From contig JBDKSF010000025.1 in the NCBI GenBank assembly GCA_039680785.1, positions 1 to 64,000 of the forward strand: a DNA stretch of 64,000 nt, in the 5' to 3' direction. The stretch is from Candidatus Cloacimonas sp. GTDB taxonomy: Bacteria; Cloacimonadota; Cloacimonadia; Cloacimonadales; Cloacimonadaceae. This document shows positions 8,387 through 17,463 of this stretch, in pieces (positions within the stretch are counted from its first letter, which is position 1; each line of letters opens with the position of its first letter). The notes under the pieces were generated by a model, which ran no database searches, was not told the DNA's origin, and saw nothing but the letters and a program-made list of their open reading frames with translations. The position numbers and the translations under genes were made by a program.

Positions 8387-8923
8387 ATGCAAGTAAAAAG
8401 TCAAATTATGGACAAAGACCAAATGGAGCGTTCTTTACAAAGAATGGCTCACGAAATTATTGAACAAAACCGCGGACTGGAAAAAATTCGCCTGGTGGGT
8501 ATTCGTTCCAGAGGAGTTCCTTTAGCAGAACGACTTTCCAGTTACTTAAAACTGATAACAAATCAGGAAATTCCGGTTGGAATTTTGGATATTACTCTTT
8601 ACCGTGACGATCTTTCCACAATCAGTCATCAACCCATCATAAAAGGTTCTGCCATCGATTTTGAAATTGAGGACGCGGTAATTGTGTTAGTGGATGATGT
8701 TCTTTATACAGGCAGAACAGTTCGCGCTGCCATTGATGCCTTGATGGATTTTGGCAGACCGAAACAAATTCAATTGGCTGTCTTAATTGATCGCGGGCAT
8801 CGTGAACTGCCTATTAAAGCGGATTATGTAGGTAAAAATGTTCCTACTTCCAAAGAGGAAATTATCAAGGTCTCGCTGGAAGATTTAGATGGGGAAGATA
8901 GTGTCAAAATCGTTTTGGTCTAA
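8387..8923 (+). CDS. pyrR: PyrR bifunctional pyrimidine regulator / uracil phosphoribosyltransferase
   Basis: The 178-residue protein matches PyrR in length. The PRPP-binding loop [11 protein letters not shown] lies at residues 101-111; the early [10 protein letters not shown] and the DITLYRDD segment are also family features. PyrR converts uracil and PRPP to UMP, and in many bacteria it binds pyr mRNA to promote termination. The start has AGGAGGTAAA upstream. No PyrR-binding anti-antiterminator loop was recognised in the leader, which instead holds a pyrimidine minisatellite; RNA regulation is therefore not demonstrated. It overlaps pyrF by up to 35 bp, indicating one transcript. Confidence 0.94.
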   Translation: MQVKSQIMDKDQMERSLQRMAHEIIEQNRGLEKIRLVGIRSRGVPLAERLSSYLKLITNQEIPVGILDITLYRDDLSTISHQPIIKGSAIDFEIEDAVIVLVDDVLYTGRTVRAAIDALMDFGRPKQIQLAVLIDRGHRELPIKADYVGKNVPTSKEEIIKVSLEDLDGEDSVKIVLV

Positions 8924-9689
8924 ATATCAGGAACGCTATAGAAATACAAAATCTGTTCTTTGCGTAGGCCTGGATTCAGATTTTAGCCAGCTTCCTAAAG
9001 AGGTGAAAAATGCCCAAAACCCTATTTGGGAATTCAATAAAGCCATAATTGAAGCAACTTTGGATTATGCTTGTGCCTATAAACCCAATTTAGCTTTCTA
9101 TTTGGCAGACGGATTACGCGGTTTGGATGCTTTATACAAAACAGTAGATTTTGTTCCGGATAATATTCCTGTTATATTGGATGTAAAAGTGGGCGATATT
9201 GGCAACACAATGAATTCCTATCTAACGGCATTTTTTAAGGACCTCAAAGTTGATGCCATTACTCTTAACCCGCTTATGGGAAAAGATGTAATGCAACCAG
9301 TTTTGGATAAGAACGGTTTTGCCTTTGTTTTATGCTTAACTTCCAATCCGGGAGCATCCGATTTTTTGAAAAATGGTATGGCAGAGAAAATAGCTAACTG
9401 GCTGCAAAATTATCCCAAAGAGAATTTTGGAGCTGTAGTGGGAGCAACCCAAAGCGCGGACTTGAAAAAGATGCGTAATTTATTACAGGATCGGATATTA
9501 CTTATTCCTGGCATTGGAGCTCAAGGGGGAGACCTAAAAACAGTTTTACAGCAGGCAAAATATAGTGAAGCAACACCTAATATCTTAGTTAATAGCTCAC
9601 GGGGAATCATTTTTGCCTCCCAGGATCATAATTTTGCCTCTGCTGCCAGAGAGGAAGCAAGAAAAATAGCGGAAAGCGAAGATTTATAA
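8889..9689 (+). CDS. pyrF: Orotidine 5'-phosphate decarboxylase (type 2 family)
   Basis: The 266-residue enzyme decarboxylates OMP to UMP. The active-site signature [10 protein letters not shown] (Lys100) and AYKPN (Lys65) are present. The length and the late PGIGAQGGD phosphate-binding segment fit the longer PyrF type found in mycobacteria, Bacteroidetes and relatives. The ATG at 8889 lies inside pyrR. A GTG at 8901, with GGGGAAG just upstream, is an alternative start that still overlaps pyrR. It is translationally coupled to pyrR, so both serve UMP supply. Confidence 0.94.
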   Translation: MGKIVSKSFWSKYQERYRNTKSVLCVGLDSDFSQLPKEVKNAQNPIWEFNKAIIEATLDYACAYKPNLAFYLADGLRGLDALYKTVDFVPDNIPVILDVKVGDIGNTMNSYLTAFFKDLKVDAITLNPLMGKDVMQPVLDKNGFAFVLCLTSNPGASDFLKNGMAEKIANWLQNYPKENFGAVVGATQSADLKKMRNLLQDRILLIPGIGAQGGDLKTVLQQAKYSEATPNILVNSSRGIIFASQDHNFASAAREEARKIAESEDL

Positions 9690-9875
9690 GGATCATAGAG
9701 AGTATTGAATCTCCCTGTTCCTTGGTTAAAATAATCGCCAAAGGGATTTTCTGCTCTCCATCTTAATATATTTGAACAGATATTGATCTTAAGAGCATTA
9801 TCCCAATTGGATTCCGAATCGTTTTTTTTAAGCGGATAAGACCAAAGTGAATCTTCTGGAAATTAAGGAGAACCA

Positions 9876-10216
9876 ATGCCAGGAATAAATTGTCTGATTA
9901 ATGCCAAGGGCATCACTCCACAGAATCAAAATATTTTTTACCGCACAATGGTTAACCAGACCCGTAAAATTCGCTTAAAAGATAGAAGCCATAAGGCAGC
10001 AATCAGTCATCAGCAAAGTTTTGCGGAACAGGATTATATAATAAAGTGGATTTTGGAGCAGAGCCAGAAATCCATTGTAAAGGAAATTATGCCGGGGGCA
10101 AAATCATTTCTCAATTTACAGAATTTGAAAAATCTATCATCCAGTCAATTGGGGACATTGTTCACCAGTATTTCCGTGATGACGGGAAGCGCGATGTCAC
10201 CACAAAAGTAAATTAA
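9876..10216 (+). pseudogene. Probable frameshifted fragment of unknown protein
   Basis: An open frame of 111 codons (9876-10211) starts after a good AAGGAG site and begins MPGINCLINAKG. That is vaguely like the MPGI openings of some glutamine-amidotransferase/asparagine-synthase-like proteins. Its second half reads poorly. A different frame, open from 9995 to the stop at 10214-10216, ends in a more protein-like segment (SIIQSIGDIVHQYFRDDG, then KRDVTTKVN). The simplest reading is a gene whose N-terminus and C-terminus now lie in different frames. A short intact orphan protein cannot be excluded. No function is assigned. Confidence 0.4.
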
Positions 10217-10313
10217 TCTTGTGCTGCCTGATAATTTGCTTTTTCTTGTTTTTCGCTTAGTTTATATAGAAAGTTGATATTCTGAACTCATTTTTCTGGA
10301 AGAGGAGGAAGAT

Positions 10314-11555
10314 ATGAGGAAGATTTTTATTCTTATGCTATTTAGTTGGTCAGTTCTCTGTTCCGCATTCCAAGTTGATGTATTTGGTCCTGAGGCAGAT
10401 GATTTTAATTGTGCCAATTTAGACCAAGAGCCCGCCAGTTTTGGAACGCGGATAAATGAGCAAGAAAAACTTTGTCTTTGGGAAAATGGTGAATGGAATA
10501 GCTATTCCTATTATGTTAATGGTTTACCTGTTAGAAGTACTTGTATGTTGAATGCAGACACAATGTTGGTTGCTATGGGGGAAATGACATTCAGTGATGG
10601 AATTTACAACTTTGACATTCACACGCATACCTGGCAATTGAATGATTGGTTTATGCTTCCTAATTTCGTTAAATATAACCCCAATAGTCAATTATATTAT
10701 GTGGGAGAGCGTGATGGTTTGTATCGTTCAACGAATGGATATAACTGGTCACGGATTAATTCTCTCGGTTTAAATGAGTGCAGTTCTCTTGCTTGGTATG
10801 GTAACAATATCGTAACGAATAATGGCTCAATAGCTTACTATACTAATGATAATGGACTAAACTGGCATCAGTCATCAATTAGTAATCTCAGTAGTTTCAG
10901 GTTTGACGACAATGGCATTCTATATGCCATTATGGATGTAACAAGTGATTCGGACGGACTTTGGCGTTCCAATGATTTTGGCGCAAACTGGGAAAATATT
11001 CTTTATACTTCCGCCCTTGCTTGCATAGGCCCTATTTTCAATAACAATGTAACCCTTGGCTGGAGAGAATGTTATGAGGATAGTTCCTATGTGGGAATGT
11101 TTCGCTCCAATGGAACCGTATCTCTCTTTAATCATCCTTACATTAATAAACCAGTTAAGCAGATGGGTATTTTTCCCTATATCAATACCCTTTCCTTTTA
11201 TGTGTTAAATTCCGATGGGTGCTTTTATTTAACCAGTTTTTTGGTAGGAATAGAAGATCCCGTAAATCCGCCAATACCTATGGCAAAAATATCTGCCTAT
11301 CCCAATCCAGCCACGGCTTATGCTAATATTGCCATTTGTAAAGATAGCCCTGAGCCGGCAGAACTGAATATTTACAACCTGAAAGGTCAATTGGTGAGAA
11401 GTATGGAAATTTCGGGAGTTACGAAAGAGAGCACCTTAAACTGGGATTTAAACAGTTTTAATTCCACTAAAGTAGCGGCAGGGATTTATCTATTGGTTTT
11501 ACGGGACAAAGCCGGAAAACCTTTGGCAAGCAATAAACTGGCAGTAGTTAAATAA
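10314..11555 (+). CDS. Secreted BNR/sialidase-like repeat protein with T9SS-type C-terminal sorting domain
   Basis: The 413-residue precursor has a signal peptide (MRKIFILMLFSWSVLCSA). Its central repeats contain GLYRSTNGYNW and GLWRSNDFGANW, the Asp-box/BNR signature of sialidase-like or photosystem-stability beta-propellers. The last ~85 residues form a sorting domain: AYPNPATAY, IYNLKGQLV, AGIYLLVL and a terminal VVK. This domain type directs export and surface anchoring by type IX-like secretion in the Bacteroidetes neighbourhood. The start has AGAGGAGGAAG upstream. It converges with the PP2C gene, only 4 bp away. The substrate is unknown; a surface or extracellular location is well supported. 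Confidence 0.85.
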   Translation: MRKIFILMLFSWSVLCSAFQVDVFGPEADDFNCANLDQEPASFGTRINEQEKLCLWENGEWNSYSYYVNGLPVRSTCMLNADTMLVAMGEMTFSDGIYNFDIHTHTWQLNDWFMLPNFVKYNPNSQLYYVGERDGLYRSTNGYNWSRINSLGLNECSSLAWYGNNIVTNNGSIAYYTNDNGLNWHQSSISNLSSFRFDDNGILYAIMDVTSDSDGLWRSNDFGANWENILYTSALACIGPIFNNNVTLGWRECYEDSSYVGMFRSNGTVSLFNHPYINKPVKQMGIFPYINTLSFYVLNSDGCFYLTSFLVGIEDPVNPPIPMAKISAYPNPATAYANIAICKDSPEPAELNIYNLKGQLVRSMEISGVTKESTLNWDLNSFNSTKVAAGIYLLVLRDKAGKPLASNKLAVVK

Positions 11556-11559
11556 CGGG

Positions 11560-12285
11560 CTATGCGTCCTTTTTCACCTGAATGAAGATGGCTCCCAGAT
11601 TGTCAGGATTATCCTGAGTTGAGAGCTGAAAAAACAGATTATTGATCTTTTGCCTAAGCGGCGCTTTTTCTTCCAAAGTTTGCATCAGTTCCTTTTTGCT
11701 AATTGCTTTCAGCAGACCGTCTGTGGTAACCACTAAATTATCACCTGGCAAAAGAGTGGATACCTTGGTGCTAAAATCAATATACATATGGGGTAGAGTA
11801 GAACCAAAATAGTTTATAATAGGACTATTGGGGATGTGTTCATATTCTAAATGCGGTCTGGTTATGCGAAGCAAATCTTTATTCCGGTAAAGCCATATTT
11901 CTGAATCGCCTACATTCATTGGAATGAAAACTCGGTCACGATAGATAAGCCCGCAAAGAGTTGTGGCTGATTCAGCAAATTTTCCCGCTTCCCGATTCAT
12001 TTGTACCAGTTTTAGGTTAGCATTTTGCAAAAATGACTCGATTAAATCATACCAGTCAAGTCCAGGAATCAACCGTAGATAATCAATCTGCTCCAAAACA
12101 TACTGAGCGGCATTCTCGCTGTTTTGCAAACAACCAACTCCATCTGCTACAAAACAAAAAAGCGCAGCGACATTTTCCAGATGTTTTACTCCGCAGGATA
12201 CAATATCTCCGTTTACAATAACTCTGTCCTGGTTTTTTATTGCACTATTACCATAATGGCAGAAATACGAGACATCAAATCTCAT
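11560..12285 (-). CDS. PP2C-family serine/threonine phosphatase
   Basis: The 241-residue stand-alone phosphatase of the PPM/PP2C fold is expected to bind two metal ions. The acidic motifs are IKNQDR near residue 20, FVADGVG near residue 48, VGDSEIWLY in mid-protein and VTTDGL further on. There is no membrane segment, so it is cytoplasmic. I chose the ATG at 12285, because AGGAG lies about 7 nt upstream; a TTG one codon earlier is a poorer choice. No Ser/Thr kinase or forkhead protein is adjacent, so its substrates cannot be inferred. Confidence 0.88.
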   Translation of the reverse strand: MRFDVSYFCHYGNSAIKNQDRVIVNGDIVSCGVKHLENVAALFCFVADGVGCLQNSENAAQYVLEQIDYLRLIPGLDWYDLIESFLQNANLKLVQMNREAGKFAESATTLCGLIYRDRVFIPMNVGDSEIWLYRNKDLLRITRPHLEYEHIPNSPIINYFGSTLPHMYIDFSTKVSTLLPGDNLVVTTDGLLKAISKKELMQTLEEKAPLRQKINNLFFQLSTQDNPDNLGAIFIQVKKDA

Positions 12286-13094
12286 CAAAATTCTCCTAAG
12301 GCAGTTTTTGTACCTAAAAAAAAGATCAATCTCGTCTGGGGGTTAGAATTATTTAACCTCTTTTCTTGGCAAGAACTATTTTCATAGGTTGAATTTTTTT
12401 ATTTTACATCCCGAATGATAAATTTATGAAAATATAGAGTGCTTTATAATTATCATCACATCCGTTAGTTATGCTATGATGACTAAACTGCACTGCAGTA
12501 GTAACTTATCCTATGCAAACCTTTGCATATTAGCCATAGTCATAATGTTGTAAATGACGCAGTTTTCCACCAATTTGTAACTGTATTAGCTGAGTTAAGT
12601 CCGTTAGTGAATTTCAGTTTTGTTGCCAAGAAAGGATTGGTTCGCCCATTTTTCCTGAACTGTAAAACTTTAGGTCGCTATTATGTCTTATCTTCTTGTG
12701 TTTATCTACCCTAAGGTATTTGCCACATTAATGGACAGCATATCGGAAACCAGCTCCGCTTTTCTCTCTTGCTTCAAGGCGTCAATCAAGTGTTTATCAC
12801 TCCTTAATCAAGCGTTAATTGTTAACGCTTGATTAAGGGTTGTTGAACGCTAAATTAAAGTCCTCAAGCAACTAAGATAGAAGACAAAATTATGGGAATT
12901 TTATTTAAAAAGTGATTGATAAACTGGAAGAATGTCGCCCTGCAAAAGTTAGGGCGTGTCCCTTAAATTTGTTATAACATAATGACAGAGCATTGTCCTC
13001 AGTTTTATATGCAATAATCTTAGCTAATGTTCTTGTCACGAATGGCTCAATGGTCTGGCAATTATTAGCAGGAGATAGGACTTTAATCTTTTTC
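12286..13094. other. Gene-free spacer with inverted repeats
   Basis: About 800 bp separate the mprF 3' end from the PP2C start, both on the minus strand. A 63-codon frame (12523-12714) looks non-coding. Clear structures are the 17-bp perfect hairpin at 12802-12838 and a smaller hairpin (CGCCCT with AGGGCG, 12936-12956). Neither is followed by a T-run on either strand, so neither is a standard terminator. The promoter of the phosphatase gene must lie near 12300-12400, but none was clear. Confidence 0.5.
12802..12838. repeat. Perfect 17-bp inverted repeat with 3-nt loop
   Basis: CCTTAATCAAGCGTTAA (12802-12818) is separated by TTG from its exact reverse complement (12822-12838). The motif ATCAAG also occurs just upstream at about 12785. 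There is no poly-T on either side. It could be a protein-binding palindrome, an RNA-processing hairpin or a mobile-element end. Confidence 0.9.
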
Positions 13095-15641
13095 CTATTT
13101 TAGATTATGACGATATCCCTTAGAAATTAAGTTAGTTATATTAATCAAAATTTCTGGAAGGACAATTCCTTGAGGAGAAGCAACATAAACAGATTCCCAA
13201 ACAGGTTTAAATTTTTCCTTAAATTGCCTTAATCCCTGCAAACCATAATAAGAACTTCCCAAACGAAAAATTAGAGAGCCAACTCTATGCCAGAGAGGAG
13301 CTATCGATCTATCCTGCAAACCTGATAAAGTAACATTTCCCAGATCAAACCATTGATATTGATTTTCTTTTGCCCACAGCATAAGTTTCAAAAAAATATA
13401 TTCCATAACTCCATTAACTTTATCTGGATTGTAACGCATCAAATCTACAGAAAACATTTCTTTATTTTCGGTAGTCCAAATGTTAGCAAAGGCAACAATT
13501 TCATTTTCCTTTTTAACTAAAATTATAGGAAATTCAGAGATATATTCTTCAGAAAAGAAACCTAAGGAGAATCCTTTTTCTTTTTTGTGTTTCAATTTAA
13601 GCCAGCTATCAGATATTTCTCTTAGCTTGGGTAAAATATCAGGGATTTGTTCGGGAAGTAATATTTCGGTTGAACATCCGGTTTCTTCCACTTTTCTAAT
13701 TGTTCTGCGTTGTCTTTTAAATTCTGGATCTGATAAATTGAAAGATTTTAAATCTACTTTTGCTCTTTCTCCAATCTTAAAAGGAATTAATCCCATATCC
13801 AAAAAAAGATTAAGAGTTTGAGGACGAATTTGATAAAAAACTGGAATTCCACCATTTTTATCGCAATATTCTCTAAACTGCCAAGCGAGTTCTGAAACGG
13901 CTTCTGGAAATCCAACAGGTTCACCCATGGCAATCCAACATCTTCCTTCTATGGCATACATAATAAAAGCAGTTTTAGCTTGATTAAAAAAGAAAAGTTT
14001 GTCTCCCAAAAAGGCAAGATTTACATTGGAGTCATCAGAATATTTCACCAGTTTCCTTATGGCATCCATATCCTGATTAATTTCTTTGGTTGGAGCAGGA
14101 TGCCGTAAAAGTTGGACAATTCCCAAAATTAGCAGAAAAGAAGTTACTCCAACTGTCGCTCTTAAAAATCTGGGAGCATCTCCATGCAAACTAAAAGTCC
14201 ACCACAATTCATTGGAATAAGTTATATGCTTATAAGAAAAGAATCCGAGCCAAAATGCAGAGATTATGACCATTAGAATGGAAAATATCCAGGAAGGAGT
14301 AAAAGGTTGATTAATTAATGAGGATTTCCTATAAAAGTGATTCTTGCTTGGAATTAGGAGAAGTAACATTATAGTTAAGATGATGGCTTCTTCGTAATCA
14401 AATCCTTTTAATAACGAAACAAGGATGCCAGCAATTAGCATTAAAATTGTCAGCCAATAAGCGGAATTAATTCTCTTTTGTAAACCCCTTGATACAAATA
14501 AAAGGGCAATTCCTATAATACTACAGATAAAATGGGAAAGTTCAATTATCGGTATAGGAATGAATTTGTAAAGCAAAAGTACTCTGCCATAAACTGAAGG
14601 AGTAACTGTAGAAAATAATAAAATAATACCGGCTAAGAAAGTTAGAATAGCATAAACTTGGGGCGCAAAAGGGGAGATTATTCTATCATACATACTTAAG
14701 GCATATTTTATCTGTTTTCGCTGCAATAATAATTCTTTTCCGGTGAAAATGACGGCACCTAATCCTAAAGGAACAAGATAATAAATTACTCTATAGGTAA
14801 GCAGAACTCCCATAATTTTTAAAGGGGAGATAAAATTTCCCAGGATAATCAACATTACCGATTCAAAAACACCTATCCCTCCAGGAACCTGACTAACAAT
14901 TGCAATTGCCATAGCTACAAGATAATATCCTAAAAAGTTAAAATATCCGATATTTATTTCAGCAGGCAATAAAATGTACAATATAGAACCGGCAAGCAAC
15001 CAATCAATTACAGATACCAATAATTGAGGAAATACTATGTTCAAGGGCGGAAAAGTAATGCTTCCCTTTTTGAATTTTATATTTATCTTGCCGGAAGCAG
15101 AACTTACAATGTATATTAAGATTAAACTTAAAAGCAATATGCCTAATATACGCTTGGAAACGATAGTGAAAGGAAAATTTACGGGAAGGGTTACTGTGGT
15201 AAAAGTGAATAAAGAACCAATTAATAAGATAAAACCTAACCAAATTGTATAAGAACAAAATACAATTACTTTGATAATATCTACTGCATTCAAACCCCAT
15301 CCGGAATATATCCTATATCTTACTGTTCCGGTAATTAAAGGATGTCCTAAACTATTGCTAAAGGAATAACTGATGAATGAAGAGAGAGTAATCTTAGGAT
15401 AGGATAATTTGAAATTTACATACTTTAACGCTAAGTAATCATATAAAGTCATAACCAGATAGCTGAAACAAGTGAATACAAAAGCTAAAAAAATCTTTGA
15501 CTGAGGAATACTATGCAAAGATTGAATAATTTGATGGTAGCTGTATGCCTGTAATTTATTATGGATTATCCAATAAGCGAATATCAGGAAACCTAAGCTA
15601 ATGAACAAGCTTAATAAATTAGTATATTTCTTCTTTGCCAT
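13095..15641 (-). CDS. mprF: MprF-like phosphatidylglycerol lysyltransferase (flippase + DUF2156 synthase)
   Basis: The 848-residue membrane protein adds an aminoacyl group from tRNA to phosphatidylglycerol and moves the product across the inner membrane. This lowers surface charge and protects against cationic peptides. Residues 1-~510 contain many hydrophobic segments, with a UPF0104-type flippase motif (QVPGGIGVFESV). The C-terminal ~320 residues are the soluble DUF2156 GNAT-like synthase (CWIAMGEPVG, RRTIRKVE, FDLGNVTLSG). I chose ATG 15641, with GGAAAGGAA upstream; an ATG 12 codons earlier has no ribosome-binding site. It is a single gene, flanked by long intergenic regions. Whether lysine or another amino acid is transferred cannot be told from the sequence. 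Confidence 0.9.
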   Translation of the reverse strand: MAKKKYTNLLSLFISLGFLIFAYWIIHNKLQAYSYHQIIQSLHSIPQSKIFLAFVFTCFSYLVMTLYDYLALKYVNFKLSYPKITLSSFISYSFSNSLGHPLITGTVRYRIYSGWGLNAVDIIKVIVFCSYTIWLGFILLIGSLFTFTTVTLPVNFPFTIVSKRILGILLLSLILIYIVSSASGKINIKFKKGSITFPPLNIVFPQLLVSVIDWLLAGSILYILLPAEINIGYFNFLGYYLVAMAIAIVSQVPGGIGVFESVMLIILGNFISPLKIMGVLLTYRVIYYLVPLGLGAVIFTGKELLLQRKQIKYALSMYDRIISPFAPQVYAILTFLAGIILLFSTVTPSVYGRVLLLYKFIPIPIIELSHFICSIIGIALLFVSRGLQKRINSAYWLTILMLIAGILVSLLKGFDYEEAIILTIMLLLLIPSKNHFYRKSSLINQPFTPSWIFSILMVIISAFWLGFFSYKHITYSNELWWTFSLHGDAPRFLRATVGVTSFLLILGIVQLLRHPAPTKEINQDMDAIRKLVKYSDDSNVNLAFLGDKLFFFNQAKTAFIMYAIEGRCWIAMGEPVGFPEAVSELAWQFREYCDKNGGIPVFYQIRPQTLNLFLDMGLIPFKIGERAKVDLKSFNLSDPEFKRQRRTIRKVEETGCSTEILLPEQIPDILPKLREISDSWLKLKHKKEKGFSLGFFSEEYISEFPIILVKKENEIVAFANIWTTENKEMFSVDLMRYNPDKVNGVMEYIFLKLMLWAKENQYQWFDLGNVTLSGLQDRSIAPLWHRVGSLIFRLGSSYYGLQGLRQFKEKFKPVWESVYVASPQGIVLPEILINITNLISKGYRHNLK

Positions 15642-15774
15642 AAAGTTTATTCCTTTCCTTTTTCGCTTTTCCCTCATTAGTTAAAGCTTCTAACTATGAA
15701 GCAAATAATTTGTCAATTTATTTGTTTTAAATTGTGGAATAAACTTTTTAGGAAGAATGATAGGGTTTCGTTCT

Positions 15775-16860
15775 CCTGATAGCCAAGTTATCAAGTTCCC
15801 TATAACTTATAGGTAACTGCATAAATATCTTGTTGTGGTTGACCAGGAGGTCAACCCTCCATTATTTCTATGCCGGATTAAAAACCCCATCGCTCAAATC
15901 TGTCGGCCTTTGAGTTAAAATCGGTTTTGTTTGTGATCTTCCCCATAATTTCATTCTTTTTTCCCATCTTTGAACAATGTCACTAATAATTCATAGAAAA
16001 GGCCGATTTTGACTTAAAGCCGACGAATCGTCAATTATAAAATACAATCCTTCTAATCCTAAAATCTTTGTTTCTAACATTTAATCTGTGAGAGAATATA
16101 TGAAGGAAGAACGACGGCCTCGTCGTTCACCTTACAACCAAATTATACAGTTTCCGCGAAAATTTATAATAGCTTGATAGTTTGTTTGTTGTGGTTGACC
16201 AGGAGGTCAACCCTCCATTATTTCTACGCCGGATTAAAAACTCGTCGTTCAAATCTGTAGGCCTTTGAGTTAAAATCGGTTTTGTTTGTGATCTTCCACA
16301 TAATATCATTCTTTTTTTCTATCTTTGAACAATGTCACTAATTATCTCATAGAAAAGGCCGATTTTGACCTAAAGCCGACGAATCGTCAGTTATAAAATA
16401 CAATCCTCTTAAAATCCTAAAATCCTTGTTTCTACTGATTAATCTATGAGAGAATATATAAAGGAAGAACCACTTCCTCGTCGTTCCCCTTACAACCAAA
16501 TTATCAAGTTTTCCATAACTTATAGGTAATTGCAAAAATATCTTGTTGTGGTTGACCAGGAGGTCAACCCTCCATTATTTCTACGCTGGGTTAAAACTCG
16601 TCGCTCAAATCTGTCGGCCTTTGAGTTAAAATCGGTTTTGTTTGTGATCTACCACATAATTTCATTCTTTTTTCTCATCTTTGAACAATGTCACTAATAA
16701 TCTCATAGAAAAGGCCGATTTTGACTTAAAGCTGACGAATAAAGGAAGAACGACGTCCTCGTCGTTCCCCTGACAACCGAGTTATCAAGTTTCCACTTAA
16801 TTATAGGTAGCAGTATAAATATCTTGTTGTGGTTGACGAGGACGTCAACACTCCATTATT
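15775..16860 (-). repeat. Tandem array of composite hairpin repeats, about 3.5 copies, inverted
   Basis: Units of about 357 bp carry hairpin 1 (GGTTGACC, loop AGGA, GGTCAACC) at 15837-15856, 16193-16212 and 16550-16569. The fourth at 16831-16850 has changed to GTTGACG/CGTCAAC. Hairpin 2 (GAACGACG/CGTCGTTC with a 4-nt loop) lies at 16109-16128 and 16748-16767; at 16467-16486 it is degenerate. Each full unit also holds a long imperfect inverted pair: TCGGCCTTTGAGTTAAAATC and, about 100 bp on, GGCCGATTTTGACTTAAAGC. The third unit lacks about 75 bp. Compared with the copies at 1, 31.3 and 63.1 kb, the array is in opposite orientation. No gene is present. Confidence 0.85.
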
Positions 16861-16863
16861 TCA

Positions 16864-16945
16864 ACGGGTTAAAACCCGTCGCTCAAATCTGTCGTCCCGC
16901 TGGGACTAAATTATTTGTTCTTCTTTTCAACGGGTTAAAACCCGT
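16864..16945. repeat. Two copies of the palindrome ACGGGTTAAAACCCGT
   Basis: A 16-bp perfect palindrome occurs at 16864-16879 and again at 16930-16945, both preceded by TTTCA and followed by CG. A small TCCCGCTGGGA hairpin lies between them; CCGTCCCGCTGGGA recurs near 59465. A degenerate form of the palindrome follows hairpin 1 in the array upstream. Confidence 0.8.
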
Positions 16946-16998
16946 CGTTAGTATGTATCGTTCCTAACGGAACTATTTTCATTATATGTCTTTCTTTT

Positions 16999-17245
16999 CG
17001 AGGGGCTTACGCCACCATCGCTATCATTGTGTCGCCCTGAGGGGCTTTTTTGGAAGACGAGAGATAGAATAGTATTATCGTATCTTTCTCTTTTCGAGGG
17101 GCTTACGCCACCATCGCTATCATTGTGTCGCCCAGAGGGGCTTATTTTGAAGGCGAGAGTTAGAATAGTATTATCGTATCTTTCTCTTTTCGAGGGGCTT
17201 ACGCCACCATCGCTATCATTGTGTCGCCCTGAGGGGCTTATATTG
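16999..17245. repeat. 96-bp tandem repeat, about 2.6 copies
   Basis: Units start at 16999, 17095 and 17191 with CGAGGGGCTTACGCC. They contain ACCATCGCTATCATTGTG and end in a second GAGGGGCTT. Because 96 is 32 codons, a 103-codon minus-strand frame (16948-17259) stays open through it, with a repeating SPSGRHNDSDGGVSPSKR peptide. There is no ribosome-binding site or flanking unique domain, so I treat it as a structural repeat rather than a gene. Confidence 0.85.
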
Positions 17246-17276
17246 TCTGTATAATTCAATCCTGTAAATCCCTTTC

Positions 17277-17440
17277 ATCTTGTTCATCCCATACCTATTA
17301 TTTTTTAATCTGTGCAATCAGTATAATCTGTGAGAGTTATTATGTTTTTCGGTGCTCTCGGTCTCTTCGGTGATTTCGGTGTAAAATTATCCCCAGAATC
17401 CCCAGAAATCTTGTTCATCCCATACCTATTCTTTTTTTAA
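17277..17440. repeat. Degenerate direct repeats between the 96-bp array and the nucleotidase gene
   Basis: ATCTTGTTCATCCCATACC, followed by TATT and a T-run and then AATC(T/C)G(T/C)G, occurs at about 17278 and again at about 17410. Between them are short echoes of AATCTGTG and of the CGGTG...TTCGGTG type. The block sits just past the stop codon of the minus-strand nucleotidase gene. No rho-independent terminator was recognised. Confidence 0.6.
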
Positions 17441-17463
17441 TCCGCGAAATCTGCGTGAAAAAA

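Noticed and set aside
12523-12714. 63-codon frame between PP2C and mprF
   Set aside because: No ribosome-binding site, no domain; composition looks intergenic.
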